From Mactra quadrangularis (taxonomy: Eukaryota; Mollusca; Bivalvia; Venerida; Mactridae), in assembly GCA_025267735.1 (NCBI GenBank), contig CM046294.1, positions 32,705,222-32,769,221 of the forward strand: a stretch of DNA of 64,000 bases, read 5' to 3'. The notes under the pieces were generated by a model. That model saw only the letters and a program-made list of their open reading frames with translations. It was not told where the DNA came from and searched no databases. Shown here in pieces: positions 46,867 through 57,130 of the stretch. The position numbers and the translations under genes are program-made. Each line of letters begins with the position of its first letter. Position 1 is the first letter of the stretch.

Positions 46867-47158
46867 ACCTGGGTCGATAGCACAGTTGGTAGTGCACAGG
46901 GATTTGGATACTTGTGCCCAAGGGAGTGCCGGTTGGAATCTCACCCGGGGAGGTTATACCCTGCCCATGAAAATTTGACAATATTGTTGATTTTCCTCCA
47001 TTGATTAGATAATATGGAGAAGTTTCCGGCCTTGTGGAAGGGTAGATGAGTACTGGTTATTGACAATGGTCCAGGAAGCTAGGTTATGTGTGCTGGATGC
47101 CGTGAAATGACCTAAAAATTGTGTTGACACAGCGTTAACTTCGATAAATAAATAAATG
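46867..47158 (+). mobile_element. tRNA-derived SINE (family 2), full-length
   Basis: Flanked by TTTTTGCAA / TTCTTGCAA (46858-46866, 47159-47167). Head GGGTCGATAGCACAGTTGGT, B-box-like GGTTGGAATCTC, body CGGCCTTGTGGAAGGGTAGA and (AAAT)n tail. Somewhat diverged from the 55-kb copy. Confidence 0.88.
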
Positions 47159-47167
47159 TTCTTGCAA

Positions 47168-48605
47168 TGCTTACATGCACATCGTAAAGTTGAATTTTAA
47201 AATATGCCAGTTATATTTTTTTTAGTTTTTATAAGACATAAAATATAGTTATTTTATATTGTGTTTTATAGTTTTATTAAATGAATTGTGTAATTTTTAG
47301 TAACTGGTCGAATATGATAATGGGTTATAACTAATTAAAGATATAGAATGATTTAATGATATAATTAGCGGCATTTCATATTGTAATTATATTTTGGGAT
47401 TTAAAGAAGTACTTTCTCAACATCATATTAAATTGTTTTAAATCTTTGATTCTAATTCACATATTCTTAGTCATATTTTCATTTCAATAATCATATTCAT
47501 TATGTGACCAACACTGTGCAGATATGATCTATTTGTAGATTCTAAGCAAATATGAAATTTCTTTCTTTGTTTAAAGAAAATAATTATTTCATAAAGAGTA
47601 GATATAAGATAAATAATACTTTTTTCTAGTTTTAGATATAAAATTATTGAATATCAAATTGTTTTGTTATTTTTCACTGCTGTAAAAAATTCATACTCAC
47701 ATAGAGAAAGTCATATTTGTTTTGTAGAAAAATGGTGCAGTCATATATATCTATTTCAGAAACTGAGAGAATATAGAGTATGATATTTTTTTTACTTAAA
47801 CTTTTCAGCTACTTGTATATGACAAACAAGAATGGTTATAGTGATTAAATAAATGTTCTAGCGAATGTACGTTTTTGAATAATAAAAAATCAACTTGAAC
47901 ATATATAATGTATCAACATTTTTTAAACTTTAAAATATAATATTAAAATCTTTTTTGCCAAGTGGTTTTCATATCAATGAGGTTATTAGGATTTAAAAAT
48001 TATTTTGTCGTGGTTAAAACCTATGTTTTTTATAAAATATCTTTTTGAAAGTTTGAAAACATAATATTTTGTTTAAAAAACTGGTCTATTTAGCATTACT
48101 ATAAACCTAAAAGTCATATTCCCTCAAAGAATCTCATATTTGCAAAAAGAAGTCAAATTTGCACTGATTAGTCAAACCCCACAATTGGTTGCATGTCTTG
48201 CTTCTGAGTTTTAAGCAGCCCTTTTGGATGAATGTTATTGTAAATTCTAACATAGGCACGTGCGTTTTCACTCTTTATTTAATGTGATGTCATCTATGCT
48301 TTATTATTCAACAAAATATAGCTCGTGACGGCTGTTGAAATTTTACTCCCCATGTTAAATGCACAAAGCCGAAAATGGCAACCGAGTTTATGAGGGTTGA
48401 CTTTTACAATTTGGTTTCTATTCTATAATTAAGATTTTAATATTTTTTGTTCGGAATAAGAAACACGTATCTGTGAGAATTGTGTAAATAAATGCTATTT
48501 TCAGCCTTTGCACTGGGGTGGTTTTCAACAGCATGACGTTTCTGACAGTTAAAAATAGTTCTATAAATATATCTTTTCTACGGATGTATTTTACGATGTT
48601 AGAAT
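47168..48605. other. unclassified, very A+T-rich
   Basis: Repeated use of short words such as TCATATTT and CAAATATGA on both strands, without a clear period. No gene seen. Confidence 0.3.
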
Positions 48606-48776
48606 CGAAATAACTTTCAGTTGGCTATATATTGTTGTCTAATAAAATATAGGCACTCGTTTGATGCGCTTATTAAATCACTCGTGCTAAAGCACTCGTG
48701 ATTTAATCATACGCGCATCACAACTCGTGCCTATATTTTATTAGACAACAAAATATAGACAACTGTAAGTTATTTC
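48606..48776. repeat. 171-bp near-perfect palindrome
   Basis: Arms of about 83 bp around CGTGCTAAAGCACG (centre about 48690). From the outside in, the left arm reads GAAATAACTTTCAGTTGGCT, then TTGTTGTCTAATAAAATATA, then GATGCGC and AAATCACTCGTGC. The right arm is the reverse complement with a handful of mismatches and one short indel. Could be a foldback-type MITE; it has no coding capacity. Confidence 0.9.
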
Positions 48777-48875
48777 TTAATCAACATTTGCTCAAATGAA
48801 ATTACATATCTTTTAGAATATAATAATTATAATGTTTTCAGTTTCTCTTAGAACCCTAAAAACAATGTTAAATTC

Positions 48876-49668
48876 AAGGGCTGCAACGATTCACTGGAAA
48901 GTCAATTCAATGTGATTTTATTTGGTTTTCTTTCGATTCTTTTAGATTTGATTCATTAGATTTTAACAGTGTAATTTATTCCAAATCTACTGTATTTACA
49001 TGTTCATTAGAGCTTAAAAGTAACTTATATTGATAAAATGAAATTGTTACTAAAATTTACTTAAATGATTTATTGATCACTAGTTTATCATTGTAACTGC
49101 ATGTCTTTAAAATCTTTACTATTTTTATTAAGGAGTTTAAAAGATGGTATTCAATCCAAATTTGTGGGCTCAAATAAGAATCGGTGCCCTTACAATCAAT
49201 TTTCAATGTACATGTATTGAATTAGATCGTTGCAGCCAGGGCTCCAATTAAACAAAAAATTGGACGTGCAAAGTTTTACGAGTCAATTTAATTTCAACTC
49301 ACAAAATGAAAAAAAATCACTCGCATTTTTTCTCAAAATTTTAGTAGCATGTATATCTTTAATTTTTATATGCAGTAAAGACATCAGAGTAGTATATTTA
49401 ACTGTATATATAGAACAAGGGCGTTATTGGGGGATAGACGAATAATTTCAACCTTTTTTAGGATGAATCTTTAATTAAATACTATCCATATATCTGGCTG
49501 TTTCAATGCTAATCGGAGCCTCATTAGTTTAGACAGTAATAATTATTTCGCGTCGATTTTGATTTGAGTTAAAATAAAAGTTACTCGCAATTTCTAAATC
49601 TACTCGCATTTTGCGAGTACCCGGTGTGCCAGCTTGCCGGTCAATTCGAGCCCTGGTTGCTGCCTTAT
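48876..49668 (+). mobile_element. hAT MITE (GGGCTGCAACGATTC ends), host of a second hAT
   Basis: Starts AAGGGCTGCAACGATTCACT and GGAAAGTCAATTC, as in the 63186 element. Its right end (GATCGTTGCAGC) is cut inside the terminal repeat by the element at 49237, after which GTTGCTGCCTTA resumes. Its own target duplication was not resolved. Confidence 0.75.
49237..49655 (+). mobile_element. hAT-type MITE inserted in another hAT terminus
   Basis: Ends CAGGGCTCCAATTAA and, inverted, CAGGGCTCGAATTGACC. The flanking 8-mers GTTGCAGC and GTTGCTGC (49229-49236, 49656-49663) match at 7 of 8 and belong to the host terminal repeat. 419 bp. The + frame 49230-49445 overlaps but is not coding by any visible sign. 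Confidence 0.8.
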
Positions 49669-49679
49669 TAGTCATAATA

Positions 49680-49945
49680 CACTGGGGTCCAAAAGTTTCT
49701 TTACACTTGTATTTTATTTCATATTTTCCTGTATCGCTTTATTGCTAAAATTAATGCAGACACATTTGGTTAAACATTATATTGTATAATTACTTAAAAT
49801 AAAAATGTAAATGATAGAACATAGTTGACAGTTAATGATAAACTGCATATTACATGTACAACTAATAACGACAAGTAAATATTTTTTTATATAATCCACA
49901 ACATAAAAATTGAACAATTTGTAAAAAAACTTATGGACTCCAGTG
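49680..49945 (+). mobile_element. Tc1-type MITE, 266 bp, TA-flanked
   Basis: Left TA|CACTGGGGTCCAAAAGTTTC and right AAACTTATGGACTCCAGTG|TA form inverted repeats of about 27 bp. No reading frame of note. Confidence 0.8.
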
Positions 49946-50100
49946 TATGACTTTATCAAAGGGAAACTACTCTTACAAACATGAGTCATGTAACAGGGCA
50001 AAATCTTGTATTTATTTCTTCACGAAAGTCAACATTGCATTCCCTTGGAACCCTTTACATTTATAATATTAAAATTTGTATGTAATATTTTATTTTATAG

Positions 50101-50263
50101 GTACTCCAGTGAAATAAACTAACAAGTCTTCACCATACTGATTGTACAAGGATGTATGTTGCTGAATTGTCTTGGATCCTAGTAGTATGGTTGCTATAGA
50201 ATAATACTTAGTTGATGTTCTACTGACTTATTTGTTAGCTAATTTAGTCTGTGGGATCTTCAG
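50101..50263 (+). other. candidate small exon
   Basis: Acceptor ATTTTATTTTATAG (ending 50100), 163 bp, donor CAG|GTATAA at 50264. Stops in all frames. The sequence after the donor (GGTATAAACCATCATTTTGT) is repeated after the candidate donor at 51941 (GGTATGAACCATTATTTTGT), suggesting the two exon ends are duplicates of each other. Confidence 0.25.
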
Positions 50264-50369
50264 GTATAAACCATCATTTTGTGTATTATTATTCCTCTTT
50301 AAAAAATGTAGTGTGAGTCATTGTGACTGTCTTTGACTCATGTCACTAGCTAGATGATACTATTATGTA

Positions 50370-51647
50370 CAGTGCCCACCAAAAGTTCTGAGACAAAAGA
50401 AATTTACTACAATTTTTGAATTTTGATAATTATTTTTGCAGAATCATAATTTTTAGCTTGACTTTTCGAAGAAAATGAGAGCTATTGCTATAACTTTTGC
50501 GTTGGTGTCGGCGTCAGCGTCAGCTTTGGCATTGGCGTTGGTTTTCTGGTTAAAGTTTTTTGAAACACTTATAACTTCAACACTATCCAAGTTATTTTAT
50601 TGAAATTTGGTATACTTATTTAGTGGGACTATATTAACCATTCTGTGAAAGGGGATAACTCTGGGTGAATTATTTTATGAATTATTGCCCTTTTATACTA
50701 AAAAATGCAAAATATGAGGTTAAAGTTCCCCTTTCCACTTTATACTTTGATTATTAAGGGTTGTGTTTGCTCAAATTGAATATATTTTGTTAGATAGAAA
50801 GTTAGTATACTTTTTCATCTGTACTACATTTAGTCGAATACAATGGGATGTAATAATTGATGAATTATTGTTGGAGTTGTGACCCTTTTCAACTTTTTAA
50901 TTCGGGAGAAAGTGTTATGAAATATTTTCAATACTTGTGGAGATATTTAAATGATAGTTAGTATGCTTATTCATCAGTACTACATGTAGGCGACTAAATA
51001 GGGACATAACTCTTGATGTTCTTTTTGAAGTTATGCCCCTTTACTTTAATTTTGAATTTTGTTCACATTGAAATACAATTTATTTATAGGTCTTCATATA
51101 GATATTTAGATGAAAGTAGGTATGCTTATTCGTTGATACAATGTCTACTTTACTCTGAAGGGACGATTGGATGAATGATTCAGGAGTAATGCCACTTTTA
51201 TATTTTACAAATATGAATTGGTAATTATTATTTGACTGAATTATATCCTTTCAACAATTATGTCCTGTCTTGAAATTACTTTTGTTTTAAGATAAGTCTT
51301 GCCATGAACAAAACACCCGAAAAGTCGAGCGCGCTGTCCTTGGACTGCTCTTGTTAGTATATTTAAGAAGGGTTTATGATAAAATGAAAACAAATTTAAT
51401 GAATGCTACACATTTATAAGATTCAGCATCTGACATTCTCAGAAGCCATCGAAACCATATTCATTGTAATTATCTTCCATAACATAGCTTTAATGTTATT
51501 TATGTAGTCTCAATTATAATTATAAATGATTTGCAATACATAAAGCAAAACTAAAAGGCATTTGAAAAAAAACAGTGATAAAATTTTAGCTTAAAGCTAT
51601 TTAGTAGGCCTACAAAGTGAAATTGTCTCCGAACTTGGTGGGTACTG
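50370..51647 (+). mobile_element. Tc1-type MITE, copy 2, split by Helentron-like element
   Basis: TA|CAGTGCCCACCAAAAGTTCT at the left and GAACTTGGTGGGTACTG|TA at the right. Removing 50455-51355 leaves about 380 bp that follows copy 1 (38078-38462, opposite orientation). Confidence 0.85.
50455..51355 (+). mobile_element. Helentron-like element, GACTTTTCGAAG subfamily, complete
   Basis: 5' hairpin AGCTTGACTTTTCGAAGAAA ... GAGAGCT, then a G/C-rich GTCGGCGTCAGCGTCAGC run. The core has three or four degenerate repeats, each containing TATGCTTATTC or similar and GTTATGCCCCTTT. The 3' subterminal CGAAAAGTC complements GACTTTTCG of the 5' end. The end reads GCGCGCTGTCCTTGGACTGC, CTCTTGTT (ending 51355). 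The flanks join to the uninterrupted Tc1-type MITE with no duplication longer than about 4 bp. Confidence 0.8.
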
Positions 51648-52236
51648 TATAGTCATGCTATCTTCTGATTGTAAATAAACAAGCAGCTGCCAAATAATTA
51701 GAAAGATTCAAATAGTGGATGATGTGTCTATACATGTATACTCTGTATTTGTTTATATGAAAATGGTTTCTTGGTTTGCTGTGATTTTAAAGCCACAGAT
51801 ATTGTGACAACTATGGCATTTATCACTCATCAATCAAATGTTTTATATACATGTATATAAATTTATTTTAGGTTCCACTGTGAAACACAGTTACTGGTTT
51901 ATGTTGTGGACAGTTTAAATCTTTATATAAATACATTCAGGTATGAACCATTATTTTGTGTTTTAATCCTGCAGGCTTTTTTAATAAAGATTCTTAAGTA
52001 AATTTTATCATTGAAATTAGCGATTTTTATGAGTTTTACAAAAAATACTTAAATGAACTCTTTAAAGTGTCAATTTTGCAGACTTGTAACAATAATCATA
52101 AATCATCCCATTTTGAAATGAAAAATGTATGTTTCATACAGTAGTATTAGTAAGCACAATAAAAATAAAATTGTCCAATGATCACAAAGAATTAAGGAAT
52201 AAGTACATGCATGTTACTTAACAAAACATAACATTT
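51648..52236. other. unclassified, with one candidate small exon
   Basis: An acceptor (TTTATTTTAG, ending 51871), 69 bp and donor CAG|GTATGAAC (51941) form an exon-like unit at 51872-51940. Its downstream flank duplicates that of 50263. The rest is A+T-rich and unassigned. Confidence 0.2.
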
Positions 52237-53098
52237 CTATTGCATGACAAAGTTGCAATATTCTAAATGGAAAAAAAAGTATGCGTTACAAAATATTTGT
52301 TTTGTGTAAAAAATATATATGTTGGATAAAAAATATATAAGTTTGACAAAAATATTAATTTGTTGTAAAAAATAAATATTTGTTTTATAAAAATTTATGC
52401 CCGAAGAAATAATGTGATATAATTAGCATGATTGATGAGAAATTAGGTTTATTGTAACAAGGGCTATGATTGGTTGACAATGATGTATCTGCTATATGGT
52501 GATCAGGAGCCTGTGCTTAACTTACAGTGATGAAATAAACACCGAGTGCTAGGGGTGGTTACTTTCCCTAAATTCAACACAATGTGAGCCGGTTTCATGC
52601 TCTCTTATATATAACAAATACTGTTATAAATTTAAAGCTGCATATCATGGTGCCAGAGGTTGTAGGGCCTACTTTGCAGAAGTCAGCATGAAATGAACAT
52701 CTAAAACAAACAGACCCTGTTTATTTTCATATTGTTGGGTCATCAAATACTACATGTATTAATGTATCATTGACTTTAAACTTGATTTTTTTTTCTAAAA
52801 ATAAAAATTAATAGAAATTTGGCTTGTTTACTCGTTGTACAGTCTGCATTAGTGTCAACCAACCAGAGCCTTTGTTTCAATAAACTTTATTTCCGATCAT
52901 GCTTATTATACCACATACATATTTTTTGAGATTTTATACAACAAAGATATGTTTACAACAGGCACATAATTTTTATCAAACATATATTTTTTTTAAAAAC
53001 AATTTTTTTTGTAACCCTATTTTATTTTACCCAACTAATATTTTTTAGCACACATAATTTTTTCCAATAAGAATATTGCAATGATTGTCATGCCATAG
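52237..53098. mobile_element. MITE, about 0.86 kb, long A+T-rich terminal inverted repeats
   Basis: CTATTGCATGACAAAGTTGC then AATATTCTAAATGGAAAAAA on the left; the right end inverted reads CTATGGCATGACAATCATTG and CAATATTCTTATTGGAAAAA. Inside the arms are short repeats of the type TAAAAAATATATATG on the left and their complements near 52920-53060. Interior without coding frames. Confidence 0.7.
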
Positions 53099-53668
53099 GT
53101 TTCTTTTATTTCGTCACAATGTACAGTCAAACATGTGAAATAAAGAGTAAGGAATTCAGCATGGCAGTACAATTTGTGCTTTTTCATGTGTTGATTCTGT
53201 TTCGGAAATCAGATTAACTTTCGGTTAGCAAAACATAAAAAAGTATATGATATCAACCATTTGTATGAATTCATAAAAATGTATTTTTACAAATTTCTTT
53301 GTGTTTTGGTCACTTTGATGCATGACCAATAAATAATATTTTTTTTGGACTTAATGTGGATTTATCTTTGAGTCATAGATGTTTGATAAACCTTTAGATT
53401 AGTGATAACCATTCTTAAATTTTAAATTTAAATAATTCTTAAACATTTGTAAATAATAACAAAACACAAAAATATGTGGCTGCTGCATTGGCTACTATGT
53501 TTAAAAATGAAAGAATCTTTGTTAGTCAGAATCAATTTTGTCTGAGAATGCTCAATATTGTTTAAACTGAAGAGTTATTTTGCTAAACTGTGCCACTTAA
53601 AGGGTAAATGCATATAACTCACCAGTTAAATCACATCAAAAATGTAATTATTTATTGTTCATGCATTC
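53099..53668. other. unclassified A+T-rich
   Basis: Nothing recognised. Confidence 0.25.
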
Positions 53669-53935
53669 CAGGGATGGATCCAGGATTTTTTCTTGGGGAT
53701 CCGAACTTTCTAGAGAGGGGTCCGAACCACAACCACATTATACACATTTTGCAGAAAAATGCAACACATTGATAATAAAAACTACATAACCATTATATCT
53801 ATGTTAAGCACAAGGAGAAATTGCTTCATACTACTTAAAAATGAATTACAAGCAAGACATACACTAATGGACATGTACATTTTCCAAATTTTAGGGGGGT
53901 CTTGACCCCCATGACCCCCCCCCCCTACCTTAGTT
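53669..53935 (-). mobile_element. MITE (GGATCCAGG family), inverted copy
   Basis: CAGGGATGGATCCAGGATTT at 53669, GGGGTCCGAAC, interior complementary to 22380-22500, and a C run at 53909-53925. The end corresponding to the 22-kb left terminus is missing. Confidence 0.6.
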
Positions 53936-55227
53936 AATTAATACAAATAGTTGATTTTCATAAAAGTAGCGATTGATAATTTTTGTTTCTTTTCAAAGTT
54001 GCTTACAGATACAACTGTATAAAATGAAATAGTTTTTATTTTGGAATTAATAGATAATTTAGGTAAATTTTTACTATAATTGTAAGGATTTAGATCTGTG
54101 TTATTGATTTCATCAAACAATTATTAGATGCAGACAGACAAACAGTTATGTATTGTGGGTAAAGTTTGACCCCAATCTGACCTTTCACATTTGCAACTTA
54201 TTATTATCTACCAGATCCCAACAAAATTATCAGTACCAAGCCTATTCTACACTTCAGCAGCTCAGCAATTGTAAAATGATAGAAGTATCTTAATGAGTAA
54301 GATTTTCAACTCATAATCTTCATGGGGCCGATGTAATCGATGTAATCGAGCATTAATACTAGATTCCTATTCAATGTAATGAATATTCTTGCATAAAGGT
54401 CAGGTCGGGTCAAACTCTAGGCACAATATACATAAGTTATATTAAACTTGTAAGTGAAACACTTACTTAAATTTTCTTAAGAATTTTTGTGAAAAGAGCC
54501 GCAGAACAAATGTTCTCAGTGAACTATTGTGACAGTCTTTATCTGTACTGCTTGACCTGGTAGTATCCTAATTTTATGTCTGCAACATGCCAGTGCTTAC
54601 ATTTTGCTTGCAAAACCATGTAGGTTGTTAAAAAAACTTGAGACAAAACACAACATAGAGCAGATTTTTTGTTTACTATGGTTTAAGATCAATTTTTATT
54701 TAACTGAGAGAGCTTCAAAAACATATATGTTTACTTGTAACATAGCAACAAGTGAAAATGCTGCATTCTGAGTTGATGAATAAAAAAAAGATTGTGCACC
54801 AAAGTTCACTAACATTCTTTTTCCTTCATGATTAGTTCTGTTTATTGTTTGACATATTCTACACAAATTATAACGTGACATAATTTCTTCTCTTATATGA
54901 TGTTATTTATTTTATATGATAACCACATTTTAGGATAAAAATATATGATTATTTTTTACTGCAATGAAAATAATAAAATATTTTATACTACATGTACAAT
55001 GAAAATATAAAGTTTAATATTTCATCGTAAATGTTATAACACATGCCACATTCAACTGTAAAACATGAAATAAAATACCATTTTTCACATGGGTGAATCT
55101 ATAAATTATTATAATCTTGGGTTTTACTAAAACAGGCATATAAGAGGCTGAAACAGGCAAAATCTGACTCAATATATTTTTTCATTTCCAACTATTGCAA
55201 TTACTATGCTTGTGTCTTTAGTGGATT
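53936..55227. other. unclassified A+T-rich
   Basis: No gene, RNA or repeat partner recognised. A short tandem repeat (CGATGTAATCGATGTAATCG) lies near 54329. Confidence 0.3.
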
Positions 55228-55238
55228 CAAACCATACC

Positions 55239-55529
55239 AACCCGGGTCGATAGCGCAGTTGGTAGCGCGCCGGGATTTGGATACTCGTGCCCGAGGGGGT
55301 GCGGGTTCGAATCCCTCCCGGGGAGGTTATACCCTTCCATGAAAATTTGACAATAACGTCGATTATCCTCCATTGATCAGATAAAAAGGAGAAGTTTCCG
55401 GCCTTGTGGAAGGGTAGGTGAGTACTGGTTATAGACAATGGACCAGGAAAGCTAGGTTAGGTGCACTGGATGCCGTGAAATGACCTAAATTGTGTTGATA
55501 CGGGGTTAACTCCAATAAATAAATAAATA
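55239..55529 (+). mobile_element. tRNA-derived SINE (family 2), full-length, 11-bp TSD
   Basis: Perfect duplication CAAACCATACC (55228-55238, 55530-55540). Head GGGTCGATAGCGCAGTTGGT with A box, GGTTCGAATCCCTCCCGG with perfect B box, body (CGGCCTTGTGGAAGGGTAGG, AGGTTAGGTGCACTGGATGC) and a CCAATAAATAAATAAATA tail. Best copy of the family in the window and probably the youngest. Confidence 0.93.
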
Positions 55530-55540
55530 CAAACCATACC

Positions 55541-56245
55541 TTCCACTTGAGAATTTCAAACTTCATAGGTTAAAATTTGATATTCTTATGAAGCGGAAAT
55601 TCCAGATGTTCATTATTTCAGCTACTTTATATATCAAAGAAAAACTCAAAAATCCTGAGATTCAGGACCTGTCCTGAAAACTTTCACTCATGTTACTAAA
55701 TTGTAAGATTTGTGAATACAAGACTTGACTTGCATAACAATAACATACCTGCCAAATAAGCTCTGGCACCAGAGTCCTTAAATTAGTAAAAATACAAACA
55801 TTCTCAGACTTTATATTTCTTCACAAAACCGATTGTTAAAATCTTGATATGTGATACAGTATTTCGTAAAATGAATCATGATTTCAATATTATTAGTTTG
55901 TGGTAATCTGATTGGTTTATTAACTCAGCATGACTTTTCCCATTACATGTCTATGTCAACTAAGCATGCTTAATTTTAGACCATCTAAGCACAATGCCTA
56001 ATTTAACTGCAATTCAGTTTTGTAGATAAATCATAGCAAACTTGTGTCAATGAAATAATCATCAACTTATTGAAAACAGTATTAGACACAGGGGACGGAC
56101 GCGGTCCCGAATCAAAGCACTATTGTTAATACGGGTATATACATGTAAGGTATATAACTCAAAATGGAAGATTTTTAACCAAGTGCAATCAGAGGCCAAT
56201 GGCTCCATCATTCATAATTTTATTTCACAGATTTATATACCCGCC
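55541..56245. other. unclassified
   Basis: A+T-rich, nothing recognised. A short G/C-rich patch (GGGGACGGACGCGGTCCCG) at about 56091. Confidence 0.25.
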
Positions 56246-56745
56246 ATAAGCTGAGGCTTTGCTCTTTCAAATGACACTAACATCTTTTGCATTTGCCCAC
56301 TATTAAGGTGGTAGGCCAATTTTGAACATCATGATTTAACAAATTTAGTTTACTAAATGATACAAAAATGGCAAGAACTACATACATACAAGTACACAAT
56401 GGACATTACATCTTATGCTTAATGATGACTGTAGTAAAGATGTCATAATGAAGAAAAACGTTTGTTTTTTAATGACTAGATCAACTTCTTGACTGTATAC
56501 TCATATGGTTTGAATGCATGATAAACATTTGTTGATCAATTGCATGCGTAAATATCCTCAGTTTACTTAATTAGTCTATTAATTTAATGGTACAAAATTT
56601 GCTGTCATTTGTGTATTTTGTTCTTGCAACTTTAGTACAGACTAAACTAGATCTGTTAGATTATGATGGTTGAAATCGTTCCATGATTTATTTACTCAGC
56701 ATATGCAGAAGATGTTGGTGTCATTTGAAAGAGCAAAGCCTTAGC
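56246..56745. repeat. inverted repeat pair, 45-bp arms
   Basis: GCTGAGGCTTTGCTCTTTCA (continuing AATGACACTAACATCTT) at 56249 is mirrored at 56700-56745 (AAGATGTTGGTGTCATTTGA, AAGAGCAAAGCCTTAGC). About 400 bp of spacer. Probably the ends of a MITE; the target duplication was not found. Confidence 0.6.
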
Positions 56746-57128
56746 TACACATGTATTATTAAATAAGTGAAATAAGTATATTTGTAATGGTGAAACTGGC
56801 TTCTAAGTGAAATTGGTAAAACTTTACAATTTTTATTAATACAATGTATATACTGCAGCAGAATTAACCTAAGCTTGACCTTTATGCAAGAATATATTAA
56901 ACTCAGTATTCAATGCAGTTTATTTTGGTCTTTGTTTGTAAATCACACTTTATCAGAAGCTTTCGTCAAAATAAACATCAAAATCTAATGTGTCCAAAAT
57001 AAAAAGTACAATAATGCCACTTTTAATAAATTGATATATAGTCACATCGGTTGTTATAAACACATGTATAACCGTATACATGTATACGGAAACTTACTAT
57101 TTAATGTAAGTGAAGTGTGTTATTATTA
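56746..57128. other. unclassified A+T-rich
   Basis: Contains a short palindromic ACATGTATACGG/CCGTATACATGT type stretch near 57064-57090. Nothing else seen. Confidence 0.3.
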
Positions 57129-57130
57129 TA

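Noticed and set aside
47168..48200. Tandem array based on TCATATTT words
   Set aside because: Words recur without a stable period and are expected in such A+T-rich DNA.
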